Assembly (NCBI GenBank): GCA_947073545.1
Contig: CAMTMP010000004.1
Coordinates: forward strand, 102,221-166,220
Direction: 5' to 3'
Length of the DNA: 64,000 nt
Source: an uncultured bacterium
GTDB lineage: Bacteria; Bacillota; Clostridia; Lachnospirales; Lachnospiraceae
Of this stretch, positions 35,737-44,598 are shown piece by piece (position 1 is the first letter of the stretch; each line of letters opens with the position of its first letter). The notes beneath the pieces were generated by a model. The model was not told where the DNA came from. It was given only the letters and a program-made list of their open reading frames with translations, and made no database searches. The position numbers and the translations under genes are program-made.

Positions 35737-36837
35737 TCAAGCGCCGGACATACCGTCCGCTTCCAGACGCACATTTGCCGCAAGCTGCCCCCTGCCGACA
35801 TGCCGTACCATGCGGTGCACCTCTTTTTCCATGTGTACCGGACATAGCAAAACCCCGGGAAATGCCGTCGCAAACACGCGGAAGATCTCGTCTGCAAACC
35901 CCTGTCCCATAAATTCCACGCCGTCAAAGTCCAATATGACCTCCTTAAACTCTTCTAAACGGCGGCATATTCTTCTGGCCTGAGAGCGCGCCACCGGCTC
36001 CCCCGAAATACATGCTTCCCTGATCGGTATTCTTGTACGGATCAATCCCTCGTCCACATCTGCAAACACCTCAAACACCTCCGCTAAATCTCTCGCCGTC
36101 TCGTTTTCCAGTGTCATCATGACAAGCGTGCCGATATTCTGAAATCGCGACGCATATGCCAGAAGCCGGTTCTCCAATACCGTATGCTCTCTTCCGCCAT
36201 AGCATTTGTACATTTTCCCTCCGGACCAGATCGCAAAAGTATCCACCGCTTTGGAAGAGAAAAAGATGCCTTCCCCGGAATGGGCGCTGGCAGCGCTCGT
36301 AATCTTTCCTTTATACAACTCCACCAACGCGTCTTTCTCGTCCGGCTCGTTCCAACCGTGTCCCGCCATATAGTCCACCAGCGTCCGGAACACGCCCACA
36401 CCGTCATCCACAATCAAAACGGTAGTATATAGGACGTTCCTTCTCACAATCATCCGGACCTGTGTCCCTCTCGAATGTTCCAGCGCGTTATTTAACATCT
36501 CCACACAGACATACTGCCAGATCCGCCGCGCATTTTTCCCACAGTCACTCAGTCTATCCCGAAGCAGCCGGTCGTAGATCTCATCCTCCTGCTGCCCGCT
36601 TTCACCGATCCTTACGCAATCCTCAAACGCCTCCTCACACAGCACATAGCCGCATGCCTGTTCCGCCTGTTTCACAACGTTTCCTTCATCCGCCATCTTT
36701 TTCAGATAGCGTTTCGCGGAAGTGATGGAAATGCCAAAACTGTCCATGGTCTTTTCTATCAGCTTTTCATCGTCAGCCGCTATTTTGCGAAGAATGTATT
36801 TTTCTATTTCCGCTCTCTTCTTCTCCGTGAACGACAT
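35737..36837 (-). CDS. HTH - GHKL ATPase - DUF4325 regulator
   Basis: 366 residues with three parts. A winged-HTH-like N-terminus (about 10-60: GISITSAKRYLKKMADEGNV). A histidine-kinase-type ATPase domain (N-box VEMLNNALEHS at 112-122, G1 box IVDDGVGVF at 142-150, a second glycine-rich segment SGEGIFFSSKAVD). A C-terminal STAS-like DUF4325 domain (ILDFDGVEFMGQGFADEIFR). No phospho-accepting His domain or receiver is present. It is likely a cytoplasmic anti-sigma/partner-switch style regulator. It is monocistronic and divergent from the glycosyltransferase at 37230. Confidence 0.75.
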   Translation of the reverse strand: MSFTEKKRAEIEKYILRKIAADDEKLIEKTMDSFGISITSAKRYLKKMADEGNVVKQAEQACGYVLCEEAFEDCVRIGESGQQEDEIYDRLLRDRLSDCGKNARRIWQYVCVEMLNNALEHSRGTQVRMIVRRNVLYTTVLIVDDGVGVFRTLVDYMAGHGWNEPDEKDALVELYKGKITSAASAHSGEGIFFSSKAVDTFAIWSGGKMYKCYGGREHTVLENRLLAYASRFQNIGTLVMMTLENETARDLAEVFEVFADVDEGLIRTRIPIREACISGEPVARSQARRICRRLEEFKEVILDFDGVEFMGQGFADEIFRVFATAFPGVLLCPVHMEKEVHRMVRHVGRGQLAANVRLEADGMSGA

Positions 36838-36945
36838 TTATTCCCTCCAAAAACTTATTTCATTTTATACAAACTTTATTTTATAATTATTATAATATAA
36901 TATTCCAAAAACCGCAACATAATTTTGCGCAATTTTCGTTTTGCC

Positions 36946-37087
36946 AGTAACAGTTCAGCCTGACACTATTCCGCGAGTAAAATCACTCTGTATGCGATTT
37001 TGCGAGTTGTGCAAGCGCCAAAATGCGACTTTGGAGCATTTTGTGTGCATCAGACGTGACAGTGAAGCCGAAGGCTGAACTGTTACT
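36946..37087. repeat. MITE-like element with 16-bp terminal inverted repeats
   Basis: Perfect arms AGTAACAGTTCAGCCT (36946-36961) and AGGCTGAACTGTTACT (37072-37087) bound a 142-base unit. TTTGCC abuts both outer sides, like a 6-bp target duplication. The interior has further palindromes (CAAAATGC..GCATTTTG) and no ORF. It lies in the 392-base gap between the HTH-ATPase gene and the glycosyltransferase gene. Confidence 0.65.
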
Positions 37088-37229
37088 TTTGCCAAAGCTG
37101 CCGTTAGCATTCGCACCCACATCCGATTTCGTATGCATTTATGGTGATTTGTGGTATACTCGAAACAGATTATTTTACAGCAATTTCCTATGGAATAAAA
37201 TTTAATGATGATTTATTAAGGAGAACTCC

Positions 37230-38441
37230 ATGAAAATACTTTTTATCGAATGGGCAAGCTTTGGCAATGCCGACATAAAAGACGCCTTTACCAAGGAGGG
37301 ACATCAGATCATCTGTTTCCCCTTTTCCAATAAGGACGCCCGCAGGGACGCCGAGATCGAGTCCTCTCTCACCAAAAAGCTGCGTGAGACCGTTCCCGAC
37401 GCGGTCTTTTCCTTCAATTATTTTCCCCTCGTTTCCAATGTGTGCAGGCGCGAGGATCTTCCCTATATTTCATGGATTTATGACAGCCCCTATGTCATGC
37501 TCTACTCCTATACGACCATCAACCCCTGCAATACCATCTATGTATTCGACCGGTCTCTGTGCCGGGAATTTAACGAGGCTGGCATCAAAACCGTCCGCTA
37601 TCTGCCCATGGCCGCAAACACTGACCGATTAGACAACATGAGACCGTTTGCGGCGGATTTTACGTCGACTGCAGCGCCCGTCATCCCAAGCGCACATACC
37701 CTGCCTTCGGCGCCGGACTGCCCGTACCTGTACGACGTCTCATTTGTCGGCTCTCTTTACAACGAGGCCCACAATTTTTATGACCGCATGGAGAATCTGT
37801 CCGCATATGCAAAGGGCTATCTGGAAGGTCTGATGCATGCCCAGATGCATGTACAGGGCTGTAATTTTATACAGGAATCATTGTCTCCCGTCATGGAAGA
37901 GTTGTATCAGGCGCTTCCCATGGACCCCAATCCGGACGGCGTGGAGACAAGGGAATACCTCTACGCACAATATGTCATTAACCGCAAACTCACAGGACTG
38001 GAACGGCTGCGGCTGCTGACCGCGGTCACACAGAAGCATACGCTCGACCTGTTTACTTTAGACGCTGCCTTTTCCCTTCCTAATCTGCGCAATCACGGGA
38101 CGACGGACTACTACTCCCAGATGCCCCTTGTCTTTAAGCAAAGCAGGATTAATCTGAATATTTCCCTGCGCAGCATCAAGAGCGGCATCCCGCAGCGCGC
38201 GTTCGATATTTTGGGCGCCGGCGGTTTTCTGTTAAGTAATTATCAGGAAGATTTTCTCGAACATCTTACTCCGGGAGAAGATTTCGACTACTATGAAAGC
38301 GAAGAAGATCTGCTGCAAAAGGTCAATTACTATCTGACTCACGAAAAGGAGCGGGCCGCTGTCGCAAAAAGCGGCCACGATAAAGTGGCTGCTGCCCACA
38401 CTTACCGTGACCGCGTGCGCGAGATGCTGTCCTGTATATAA
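37230..38441 (+). CDS. CgeB-like glycosyltransferase (GT-B), copy 1
   Basis: 403 residues. The N-terminal domain resembles DUF3880 (LFIEWASFGNADIKDAFTKE, IYDSPYVMLYS, IYVFDRSLC). The C-terminal domain has the CgeB/Glyco_trans_1_2 pattern (FKQSRINLNISLRSIKSGIP, QRAFDILGAGGFLLSNYQED, then a short HxxR tail). Such enzymes transfer sugars onto proteins or polysaccharides; in flagellar loci they are linked to flagellin glycosylation. Start with AAGGAG; an extended -10 (TGGTATACT) lies about 75 bases upstream. Homologous to 52428-53609. Confidence 0.85.
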   Translation: MKILFIEWASFGNADIKDAFTKEGHQIICFPFSNKDARRDAEIESSLTKKLRETVPDAVFSFNYFPLVSNVCRREDLPYISWIYDSPYVMLYSYTTINPCNTIYVFDRSLCREFNEAGIKTVRYLPMAANTDRLDNMRPFAADFTSTAAPVIPSAHTLPSAPDCPYLYDVSFVGSLYNEAHNFYDRMENLSAYAKGYLEGLMHAQMHVQGCNFIQESLSPVMEELYQALPMDPNPDGVETREYLYAQYVINRKLTGLERLRLLTAVTQKHTLDLFTLDAAFSLPNLRNHGTTDYYSQMPLVFKQSRINLNISLRSIKSGIPQRAFDILGAGGFLLSNYQEDFLEHLTPGEDFDYYESEEDLLQKVNYYLTHEKERAAVAKSGHDKVAAAHTYRDRVREMLSCI

Positions 38442-38523
38442 AACCGGCTCATCCGTCCTGCGCCTTATTTCCCATATGTGAAATACCTGCCTGTTTTTCG
38501 GCCCCAAACATGCCGGGCCGCGC

Positions 38524-39015
38524 TCACAGCAGATTTCCTCTCTCGTCCACCTTGCCGCAAATCTTTGCAGGCACACCTTTCACAAGACAGTAATCCGGCA
38601 CGTCTTTCGTCACCACGGCCCCTGCCGCCACCATCGCATACCGACCCACCGTGTGCCCGCACACAATCGTCGCGTTGGCTCCGATACTGGCTCCCTTCTT
38701 TATCAGGGTCTTTTTGTAATTCTCATGCCCCTTAGGATAGGCCGCCCGCGGTGTCAGATCGTTGGTAAACACGCAGGAGGGGCCGCAGAACACATCGTCC
38801 TCCAGCTCTACACCTTCGTATATCGATACATTATTCTGTATTTTCACGCTGTTACCGATCTTTACATGATTGGAAATATTTACATTCTGTCCGAGCACAC
38901 AATTCTCACCGATCACGGCGCCCGATTGTACATGGCAAAAATGCCAGATTTTTGTGCCCTCGCCGATGGTCACATTCTCATCAACATAGCTGCTCTCGTG
39001 TACAAAATATGCCAT
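38524..39015 (-). CDS. Hexapeptide-repeat N-acetyltransferase (WbpD/WlbB-like)
   Basis: 163 residues of left-handed beta-helix repeats (KIWHFCHVQSGAVIGENCVL, NISNHVKIGNSVKIQNNVSI, YEGVELEDDVFCGPSCVFTN). The start MAYFVHESSYVDENVTIGEG matches UDP-2-acetamido-3-amino-2,3-dideoxy-glucuronate N-acetyltransferases. It lies three bases after the oxidoreductase gene, the usual WlbA-WlbB pairing. The pair would supply a 2,3-diacetamido uronic acid nucleotide sugar. The needed aminotransferase is not in this window. Confidence 0.85.
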   Translation of the reverse strand: MAYFVHESSYVDENVTIGEGTKIWHFCHVQSGAVIGENCVLGQNVNISNHVKIGNSVKIQNNVSIYEGVELEDDVFCGPSCVFTNDLTPRAAYPKGHENYKKTLIKKGASIGANATIVCGHTVGRYAMVAAGAVVTKDVPDYCLVKGVPAKICGKVDERGNLL

Positions 39016-39018
39016 ACG

Positions 39019-40089
39019 CTAAAATCTCCCCTTAAAGTCAATCGTCGCACAGTCTTCCAGCGGAAACTTCACAATGCACCCCTCCGCCGCGGACTTATAA
39101 ATCGCCAGCACAAGCTCCAGCGCCCGCTTTCCGTCCATAGCCGTGACGTAAGGCTGCCTGTCCTGCGTGACGGCGTTAATCATGTCCGCATAAAGCGGCG
39201 TATGCCCGTAGCCGTATACATTGGGCGGATTCTCATGAAATTTCGCTTTGACCTCCACCGGATCGTCCAGCAGATCCGAGAACCGCCACTCTTCTATCAC
39301 ATTCACGGACTGGCCGCCCGCCTTTACCGTTCCCTTTTCACCGAAAAGGTAAAGGGTCTCTTCCAGATTGCTGGGGTAGACGTCTGTTGTTCCCTCCACG
39401 ATACCGTAGCTGCCGTTCTTAAATTTGATCAGGGCGATACCCATATCTTCCGCCTCAATATAATTGTGGTTGAGCCTGTCCGTCATACCCACCACCTCGT
39501 CGATCTCACCGCCCATCATCCACCGCAGAAGATCGATGTTGTGGATACACTGGTTCATCAGTGCCCCGCCGTCCTGTTCCCATGTGCCGCGCCAGGACGC
39601 CCTGTCATAGTATTCGTGGTTCCGGCACCATCTGACATGGGCCGTTCCGTAAAACAGCCTTCCAAAACGGTTCATGTCGATGGCCTCCCGTATGATCTGT
39701 ACCGATTTGTTGAACCGGTTCTGGTGGCACGCACACACTTTTACATGGTGTGTGATCGCCGCCCCGATAATCGCATCGGCGTCCGCGATGGAAAGCGCGA
39801 TCGGTTTTTCAATGATACAGTTGCAGCCATGCCCGATGCAAAACAGCGCAATCTGCGCGTGCTTGCCACTCTCTGTGCAGATCGCCACCAACTCAGGTTT
39901 CTCCGTCTCCACCATCTCACGATAGTCGGTGTAACGCTTCACACTATCGCCCAGTTTAAATTTCCGTGCTTTGTCCTCCATACATGACGGATCAATATCA
40001 CAGACCGCCACCAGCTCCAGTTTATTATTCTGCGCCGCCGCTATATGATTCGGTGAAATGCGGCCGCAGCCGATCAATGCATATTTCAT
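39019..40089 (-). CDS. Gfo/Idh/MocA oxidoreductase (WbpB/WlbA-like)
   Basis: 356 residues. N-terminal NAD-binding fold YALIGCGRISPNHIAAAQNN, the catalytic EKPIALSIADAD motif, and HQNRFNKSVQIIREAIDMNR plus WRGTWEQDGGALMNQCIHNI, which are characteristic of UDP-GlcNAc-uronate 3-dehydrogenases. It oxidises C3 of the nucleotide sugar before transamination. Its ATG overlaps the stop of the upstream RloB-like gene (ATGA), an odd neighbour for a sugar gene. Confidence 0.88.
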   Translation of the reverse strand: MKYALIGCGRISPNHIAAAQNNKLELVAVCDIDPSCMEDKARKFKLGDSVKRYTDYREMVETEKPELVAICTESGKHAQIALFCIGHGCNCIIEKPIALSIADADAIIGAAITHHVKVCACHQNRFNKSVQIIREAIDMNRFGRLFYGTAHVRWCRNHEYYDRASWRGTWEQDGGALMNQCIHNIDLLRWMMGGEIDEVVGMTDRLNHNYIEAEDMGIALIKFKNGSYGIVEGTTDVYPSNLEETLYLFGEKGTVKAGGQSVNVIEEWRFSDLLDDPVEVKAKFHENPPNVYGYGHTPLYADMINAVTQDRQPYVTAMDGKRALELVLAIYKSAAEGCIVKFPLEDCATIDFKGRF

Positions 40090-40799
40090 TCTGTTTCTCC
40101 TCTACTTTTGTCCGCATTCAAACTGCAAATAAAGTCATAAAAAGTTTTAAATGAGCTCAAATGCTCCGTTTTCTCTACTCTCTCAACAATTCCTTTAAAA
40201 TATTTTTCTGTCGCCACATTTTTCGGATTATTCTTAGAATATCTGATTCTTCTGTAACGCAACAGTTCATGAAGATAATGAAAATGGTACTTCGCCGTTG
40301 TATCTTTTTTTCCTTCGGGGGTTTTCATTTTTTCCGGATCGTATTCCTCCACATTATAGTGAATGTAATACTTATAAAAATCTGATTGTGTATCGGGACA
40401 TTCCGTCGGATACAATCCGCAGCAGCCCAGCAGCCATGTTTCAAAGCAGCGGTTACATACCAATACTTCTATATCAAAATCAATCTTTCCGCCTTCACAA
40501 TATTGGCTAATCTGCTCATTTACCTTTTGCTTCCTGACGTCAGCGTCCAGCTCCTCCGCGTCCAGAATGACCACCAGCATATCAATCTTTCCCGGATTCA
40601 GCCGTATCGTATCTATCGTGTCAAAAAGCGCTCTGGTAACTAACTGTGTCACCCCTTGTCCACTTTGTAAAATATAATTGTTTTCCCGCACCTCCTGAAT
40701 ATCTGCAACTCTGCAATATTTAAAGTTTAAATATTCAAACCACAACGGTAGTGTTTTTAAAAGTGACTTTTCATCTTCCAGTAGAAAATATAAATTCAT
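40086..40799 (-). CDS. RloB/TOPRIM-like protein, partner of AAA ATPase
   Basis: 237 residues. An early acidic motif YFLLEDEKSLLKTLP (Glu8), a hydrophobic strand ending in acid residues DMLVVILDAEELD (Asp80) and CFETWLLG (119-126) together resemble the TOPRIM-like/RloB fold, where E and DxD-type residues bind metal. The C-terminus has YSKNNPKNVATEKYFKGIVE, also RloB-like. It overlaps the AAA gene by one base (TAATG) and the WlbA-like gene by four. It is probably the nuclease/effector half of a two-gene module. The family call is by motif pattern only. Confidence 0.6.
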   Translation of the reverse strand: MNLYFLLEDEKSLLKTLPLWFEYLNFKYCRVADIQEVRENNYILQSGQGVTQLVTRALFDTIDTIRLNPGKIDMLVVILDAEELDADVRKQKVNEQISQYCEGGKIDFDIEVLVCNRCFETWLLGCCGLYPTECPDTQSDFYKYYIHYNVEEYDPEKMKTPEGKKDTTAKYHFHYLHELLRYRRIRYSKNNPKNVATEKYFKGIVERVEKTEHLSSFKTFYDFICSLNADKSRGETE

Positions 40800-41935
40800 T
40801 ATGTCTTTCCTTCAAACTCCCATCTGTTAATCAGGTTAAAATATGCATCATGCTGGCTGTTTCCGATCCCATAGGACTCACTGCCATGATTCTTGACGAT
40901 GTTGATATCCCGATCAATGATCCGCCATTTACCCATATCAATCACATTGATTATTTTCGGATGATGACTGGTTATAATAAATTGTAAATCATTTCGTTCT
41001 GAAAGCATTATTTCCGAAAGCAGATCAATACAGTTCACACCCAATCCGTTTTCAAATTCATCAATCAAAACCAGAGAATCCTCAGACATGGTAAACAGTT
41101 CCACAATATAATAAATCGTTTTCAGCATCCCGTTCGAAATATCATGCTGTAATAGTTTTTTCCCATATACCTGAACAGATACCAGATACATCTCTCTAAC
41201 GCGGTCTTCTTCCACGTCAATATCCTCAATCTCTATAAACAGTTCCTTTACTGCATCAAAAATTTCTACATATAAATCATAATAAAAATTTTTGGCAATA
41301 TATATTTTCGCCGCTGCCGGAAGATGACTAAATGCCTTAAAATCTACATTATTTTCTTTTTTCAACGTATCACTCACTTTAGATTTGAGAAGACTGAAAC
41401 TCTCACTCCTGATTCCTCCCCTGACCGCCAATTCAATCTCTACAGAATATAATTTGCGTATCCCCCAAATCAGAGCTTCAAAGTTCTCGTCCTCCGAATA
41501 CTGCAAGATAAGACTTTCATCTTTTTTAGGCTGTGGAACTCTGTCATAGCCTGAAATCACTATTTTTTCTTCCGTTCTTTCAAAGATAAGTTTTCCGTTA
41601 TAAATCAGCTTTTCAAAGACAAACCCAAATCTGTCATCCTCCTCAAGAACGAGTTCGCCTCCGCCCATTTTTCCGATTTCATAAAACCACTCGTATACAT
41701 CATTTCCGATTTGAATGCCTATTCCGACGCGATAAGGGCGCAAAATGATATCTTTATCGACTGCAAGCTTCAATGAATATTCCACTGCATTTAAAATTTG
41801 TGTTTTTCCCACGCCGGACAAACCGACCAGAAGTGTCACATCTTTATTAAAATTTACCCGCTCTATTCTAAGACCGGTTTTCATATTTTCTAATTCGATC
41901 CACAGTACCTTCACATACCTCACCCCTTTATTCAC
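40799..41935 (-). CDS. AAA15/AAA21-type ATPase (RloA/OLD-like)
   Basis: 378 residues. Walker A GLSGVGKT (38-45), ABC-like segment DISNGMLKTIYYIVELF (about 265-281), Walker B plus Glu LVLIDEFENGLG (288-299) and the sensor ITSHHPKII. There is no nuclease domain, so the downstream gene probably supplies the effector. The start is a GTG with GGGAGGG eight bases upstream; a minus-strand TATAAT lies at 41951-41956. AAA ATPases of this class with small TOPRIM/RloB partners are found in antiphage systems. AT content is higher than in the surrounding genes, consistent with transfer. Confidence 0.75.
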   Translation of the reverse strand: MNKGVRYVKVLWIELENMKTGLRIERVNFNKDVTLLVGLSGVGKTQILNAVEYSLKLAVDKDIILRPYRVGIGIQIGNDVYEWFYEIGKMGGGELVLEEDDRFGFVFEKLIYNGKLIFERTEEKIVISGYDRVPQPKKDESLILQYSEDENFEALIWGIRKLYSVEIELAVRGGIRSESFSLLKSKVSDTLKKENNVDFKAFSHLPAAAKIYIAKNFYYDLYVEIFDAVKELFIEIEDIDVEEDRVREMYLVSVQVYGKKLLQHDISNGMLKTIYYIVELFTMSEDSLVLIDEFENGLGVNCIDLLSEIMLSERNDLQFIITSHHPKIINVIDMGKWRIIDRDINIVKNHGSESYGIGNSQHDAYFNLINRWEFEGKT

Positions 41936-41950
41936 GGCACATCCCTCCCA

Positions 41951-41956
41951 TTATAC
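41951..41956 (-). promoter_or_regulatory. -10 element upstream of the AAA ATPase gene
   Basis: TATAAT on the minus strand, 15 bases before the GTG start, preceded by TG-rich sequence (possible extended -10). No strong -35. The short distance implies a very short leader or a TSS close to the ribosome site. Confidence 0.35.
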
Positions 41957-42097
41957 ATCATATCCCCATATGTAGAAGAAAATGCCTGCTTTCGTCAGTA
42001 CTTTTATTTTATATACTACCATATAAATACTCTTTTTTCCATAAAAAAGCAATCCATTTGTGATTCCCGATAAAGTTATGCCGCATTTGATAGAAAT

Positions 42098-42126
42098 TTG
42101 CCTGTCTCCCCCAAATATGCTAAAAT
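42098..42126 (+). promoter_or_regulatory. Sigma-A promoter of the first GT2-TPR gene
   Basis: TTGCCT (42098-42103), 17-base spacer, TAAAAT (42121-42126), about 46 bases before the ATG at 42173. Confidence 0.55.
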
Positions 42127-42172
42127 GTCTACAGAAGCAGCGACAAACACAGACCATTACAAGGAGTTTTCC

Positions 42173-43231
42173 ATGCATCCCATATCCGTATGCATTATCG
42201 CAAAAAATGAAGAAGCGCGCATAGAACAGTGTCTAAAATCCATCAAGCCCTGCGGCTTTGAAATCGTGGTCGTGGACACAGGTTCTTCGGACAGGACGAA
42301 GGAAATTGCCGCAAAATATGCCGATAAAGTGCTGGATTTTGCATGGTGCGACGATTTCTCCGCCGCCAGAAATTTTTCCCTGCGGGAGGCTTCCCATAAC
42401 TGGATCTTTATGATCGACTGTGACGAGACCGTCAAAGAAATCGACGTGGAGGAGCTTACCTATTTCCGCAAACATCTGTCCGATAAAGTCGGCAGCGTCT
42501 CCCGTGAAAATCTGGTCACGGAAAACGGCGTACTGACACTGAATAATGTGGATTACACAGAGCGTTTCTTTAATAAGAAGCTGTATCACTATACGGGCCT
42601 GATCCATGAGCAGCTCACACCGATTTGCGGAAAGGATATACCTGCCCTGCTGCTTCACACGACGCTGCTTCACACCGGATACGATATGACGCCCGAAGAG
42701 CAGGCCGCCAAATACAGGCGTAATTTTACATTACTCGAAAAACAGGCCGAAGCTGACCCCGATAACCCTTATCTCTACTATCAGCTTGGGAAAACCTGCG
42801 AGATTCTGGAGGATTTTTCCCGCGCCTGCACCTATTATGACAAAGGCCTTACCTTTGACTTAGACCCGGAGCTTGCCTATGTGCAGGCTATGGTGGTCTC
42901 CTACGGCAATGCGCTGCTGCACACGGGACAGTGCGAAACCGCTCTCGGCTTCGAAGGCATCTACGGCGAATTTTCATCCGTCACGGACTTCGTCTATCTG
43001 ATGGGCAATATTTATAAGGAAAACGGCATGTTTGAGCAAGCTCTAGAGCAGTTCCAAAAAGCATTGCAAATGCCGGACGGCAGACAAAGCGGCGCAAACT
43101 CCTTCCTGCCCCTTTACCGGTGCGGAGAAGTCTTCGAGCGGCTCGGAGACACCGAATCGGCCCGCGCACTCTATGCACAATGCGGAGATTTCCTACCCGC
43201 CATGCAGCGTCTGGCCGCGCTCCGGCCATAA
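42173..43231 (+). CDS. GT2 glycosyltransferase with C-terminal TPR repeats, paralogue 1
   Basis: 352 residues from the ATG at 42173 (AAGGAG upstream). The GT-A domain has ISVCIIAKNEEARIEQCLKS, the nucleotide-sugar site VVVDTGSSDRTKEIAAKYAD, WCDDFSAARNFSL and the metal-binding acidic motif FMIDCDE. The middle has FFNKKLYHYTGLIHEQL. The C-terminal about 150 residues are TPR helices (NPYLYYQLGKTCEILEDFSR). Architecture matches SunS-like protein glycosyltransferases. First of four tandem paralogues convergent with flagellin, so flagellin is the likely acceptor. Confidence 0.88.
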   Translation: MHPISVCIIAKNEEARIEQCLKSIKPCGFEIVVVDTGSSDRTKEIAAKYADKVLDFAWCDDFSAARNFSLREASHNWIFMIDCDETVKEIDVEELTYFRKHLSDKVGSVSRENLVTENGVLTLNNVDYTERFFNKKLYHYTGLIHEQLTPICGKDIPALLLHTTLLHTGYDMTPEEQAAKYRRNFTLLEKQAEADPDNPYLYYQLGKTCEILEDFSRACTYYDKGLTFDLDPELAYVQAMVVSYGNALLHTGQCETALGFEGIYGEFSSVTDFVYLMGNIYKENGMFEQALEQFQKALQMPDGRQSGANSFLPLYRCGEVFERLGDTESARALYAQCGDFLPAMQRLAALRP

Positions 43232-43449
43232 ATTGGCGCCCGGCAATCCGGCAGAGACAGACGGCATTCACGGGCCAGACGGTCCTTAACGCTCTTTCCG
43301 TGAATGGCTTTTGCGTATGCCTGCAGCAAACTCTGAGAATGGTTTCCGCTGTCACAGCTTCCTGAGGATTAAAATATAAAAACAGTCAGGAACCGTTAAA
43401 GAAGGATTATTTAATTCTTAACAGTTTCTTAGAAAAACGGAGGAATCCC

Positions 43450-44538
43450 ATGCCCCCCATATCCCTATGTATCATCGGCAAAAACGAAGAAAAGCATATC
43501 GAGAACTGTCTGGCCCCCTTCGCCCTGTATCCCTTCGAGGTCGTCTATGTGGATACCGGTTCCACCGACCGCACGAAGGAACTCGCCGCGAAGCATGGCG
43601 CCAGAATCTATGATTTTAAATGGATTGACGACTTTTCCGCCGCCAGAAACTTTGCGCTGGAAAAAGCCTCCCATGAATATGTGCTCTTTGTAGACTGTGA
43701 CGAATATTTGACGGCGCTCGATCTGTCCGCTCTCTATGCCGCACTGGAATCACATCCTCAGGGCGTGGGACTGCTGCTGCGCAATAACTACTACGAGGCA
43801 AACGGTACACAGACGAACTACCCTGACCGGGTAGAACGGCTTTTTTCCAAGAAATGCTTTCATTACAAGGGCATCATTCACGAGCAGGTGGTAACGCTAG
43901 ACGCAGACAGTCCGTTCTACGAGAGCTATGAAATCCCCCTGACCGTGGATCACGCGGGCTACAGCGGCGGTATGGACGCCATGCGCCAAAAAGCCGAGCG
44001 CAACAATACCCTTCTCTTCCGGGAAATCCAAAAAAATCCCAAGGAGCCCTACCTCTATTTTCAGGTGGGGCAGTCCTACAACGGCATCTATGATTATGAA
44101 AACGCCTATATTTACTATAAAAAATCCTTTGCGCTCCCCTTACATCTTGCGGAGCCTTGGGTACAGATCATGGCTGTCGCATACATCAACGCCATGAACC
44201 ATACCGGACGCTCCGAAGAAGCGCGGACTTTTTTCGAACCGCTCTACGAACACTTTTCCGGGGACGCCAATTTTTATTGCAGTATGGGCAATATCTACCT
44301 GAATCTGGATCCGCCCCAGCCCCTCAAGGCCATGGCGGAATATGTCAAGGCGCTACAATGCCAAAACGCAAGGGAGGAGGGCGCCAACAGCTTTATTCCC
44401 TACTATAATATCGGTCTGGTAAACGAGATTCTGGGCAGCCGTGATTCTGCCCTCCGTTTTTATCAAAAGGCTGCCGACTTTGGCTTTTCACCTGCTTTGG
44501 AAAGGCTCGCTGAACTAGGCGGCACAAACGCATTTTGA
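43450..44538 (+). CDS. GT2 glycosyltransferase with C-terminal TPR repeats, paralogue 2
   Basis: 362 residues, start preceded by GGAGG. Same layout as its neighbours: ISLCIIGKNEEKHIENCLAP, YVDTGSTDRTKELAAKHGAR, WIDDFSAARNFALEKASHEY, FVDCDEYL, FHYKGIIHEQVV, then TPR segments (EPYLYFQVGQSYNGIYDYEN, NAYIYYKKSFALP). It is closest to paralogue 3, sharing long runs. A 218-base gap with a weak hairpin (43359-43392) precedes it, so it may have its own promoter. Confidence 0.88.
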   Translation: MPPISLCIIGKNEEKHIENCLAPFALYPFEVVYVDTGSTDRTKELAAKHGARIYDFKWIDDFSAARNFALEKASHEYVLFVDCDEYLTALDLSALYAALESHPQGVGLLLRNNYYEANGTQTNYPDRVERLFSKKCFHYKGIIHEQVVTLDADSPFYESYEIPLTVDHAGYSGGMDAMRQKAERNNTLLFREIQKNPKEPYLYFQVGQSYNGIYDYENAYIYYKKSFALPLHLAEPWVQIMAVAYINAMNHTGRSEEARTFFEPLYEHFSGDANFYCSMGNIYLNLDPPQPLKAMAEYVKALQCQNAREEGANSFIPYYNIGLVNEILGSRDSALRFYQKAADFGFSPALERLAELGGTNAF

Positions 44539-44598
44539 CACCCTAACCCAATAACGTAAAAAACGCGCATTTCCCGCGCAGAAACGAGGACGAAACAG

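Noticed and set aside
36901..37229. CRISPR-like repeats suggested by repeated short motifs near 37 kb
   Set aside because: The repeats are inverted and unequal, with no regular spacer pattern; better explained as palindromes of a miniature element.
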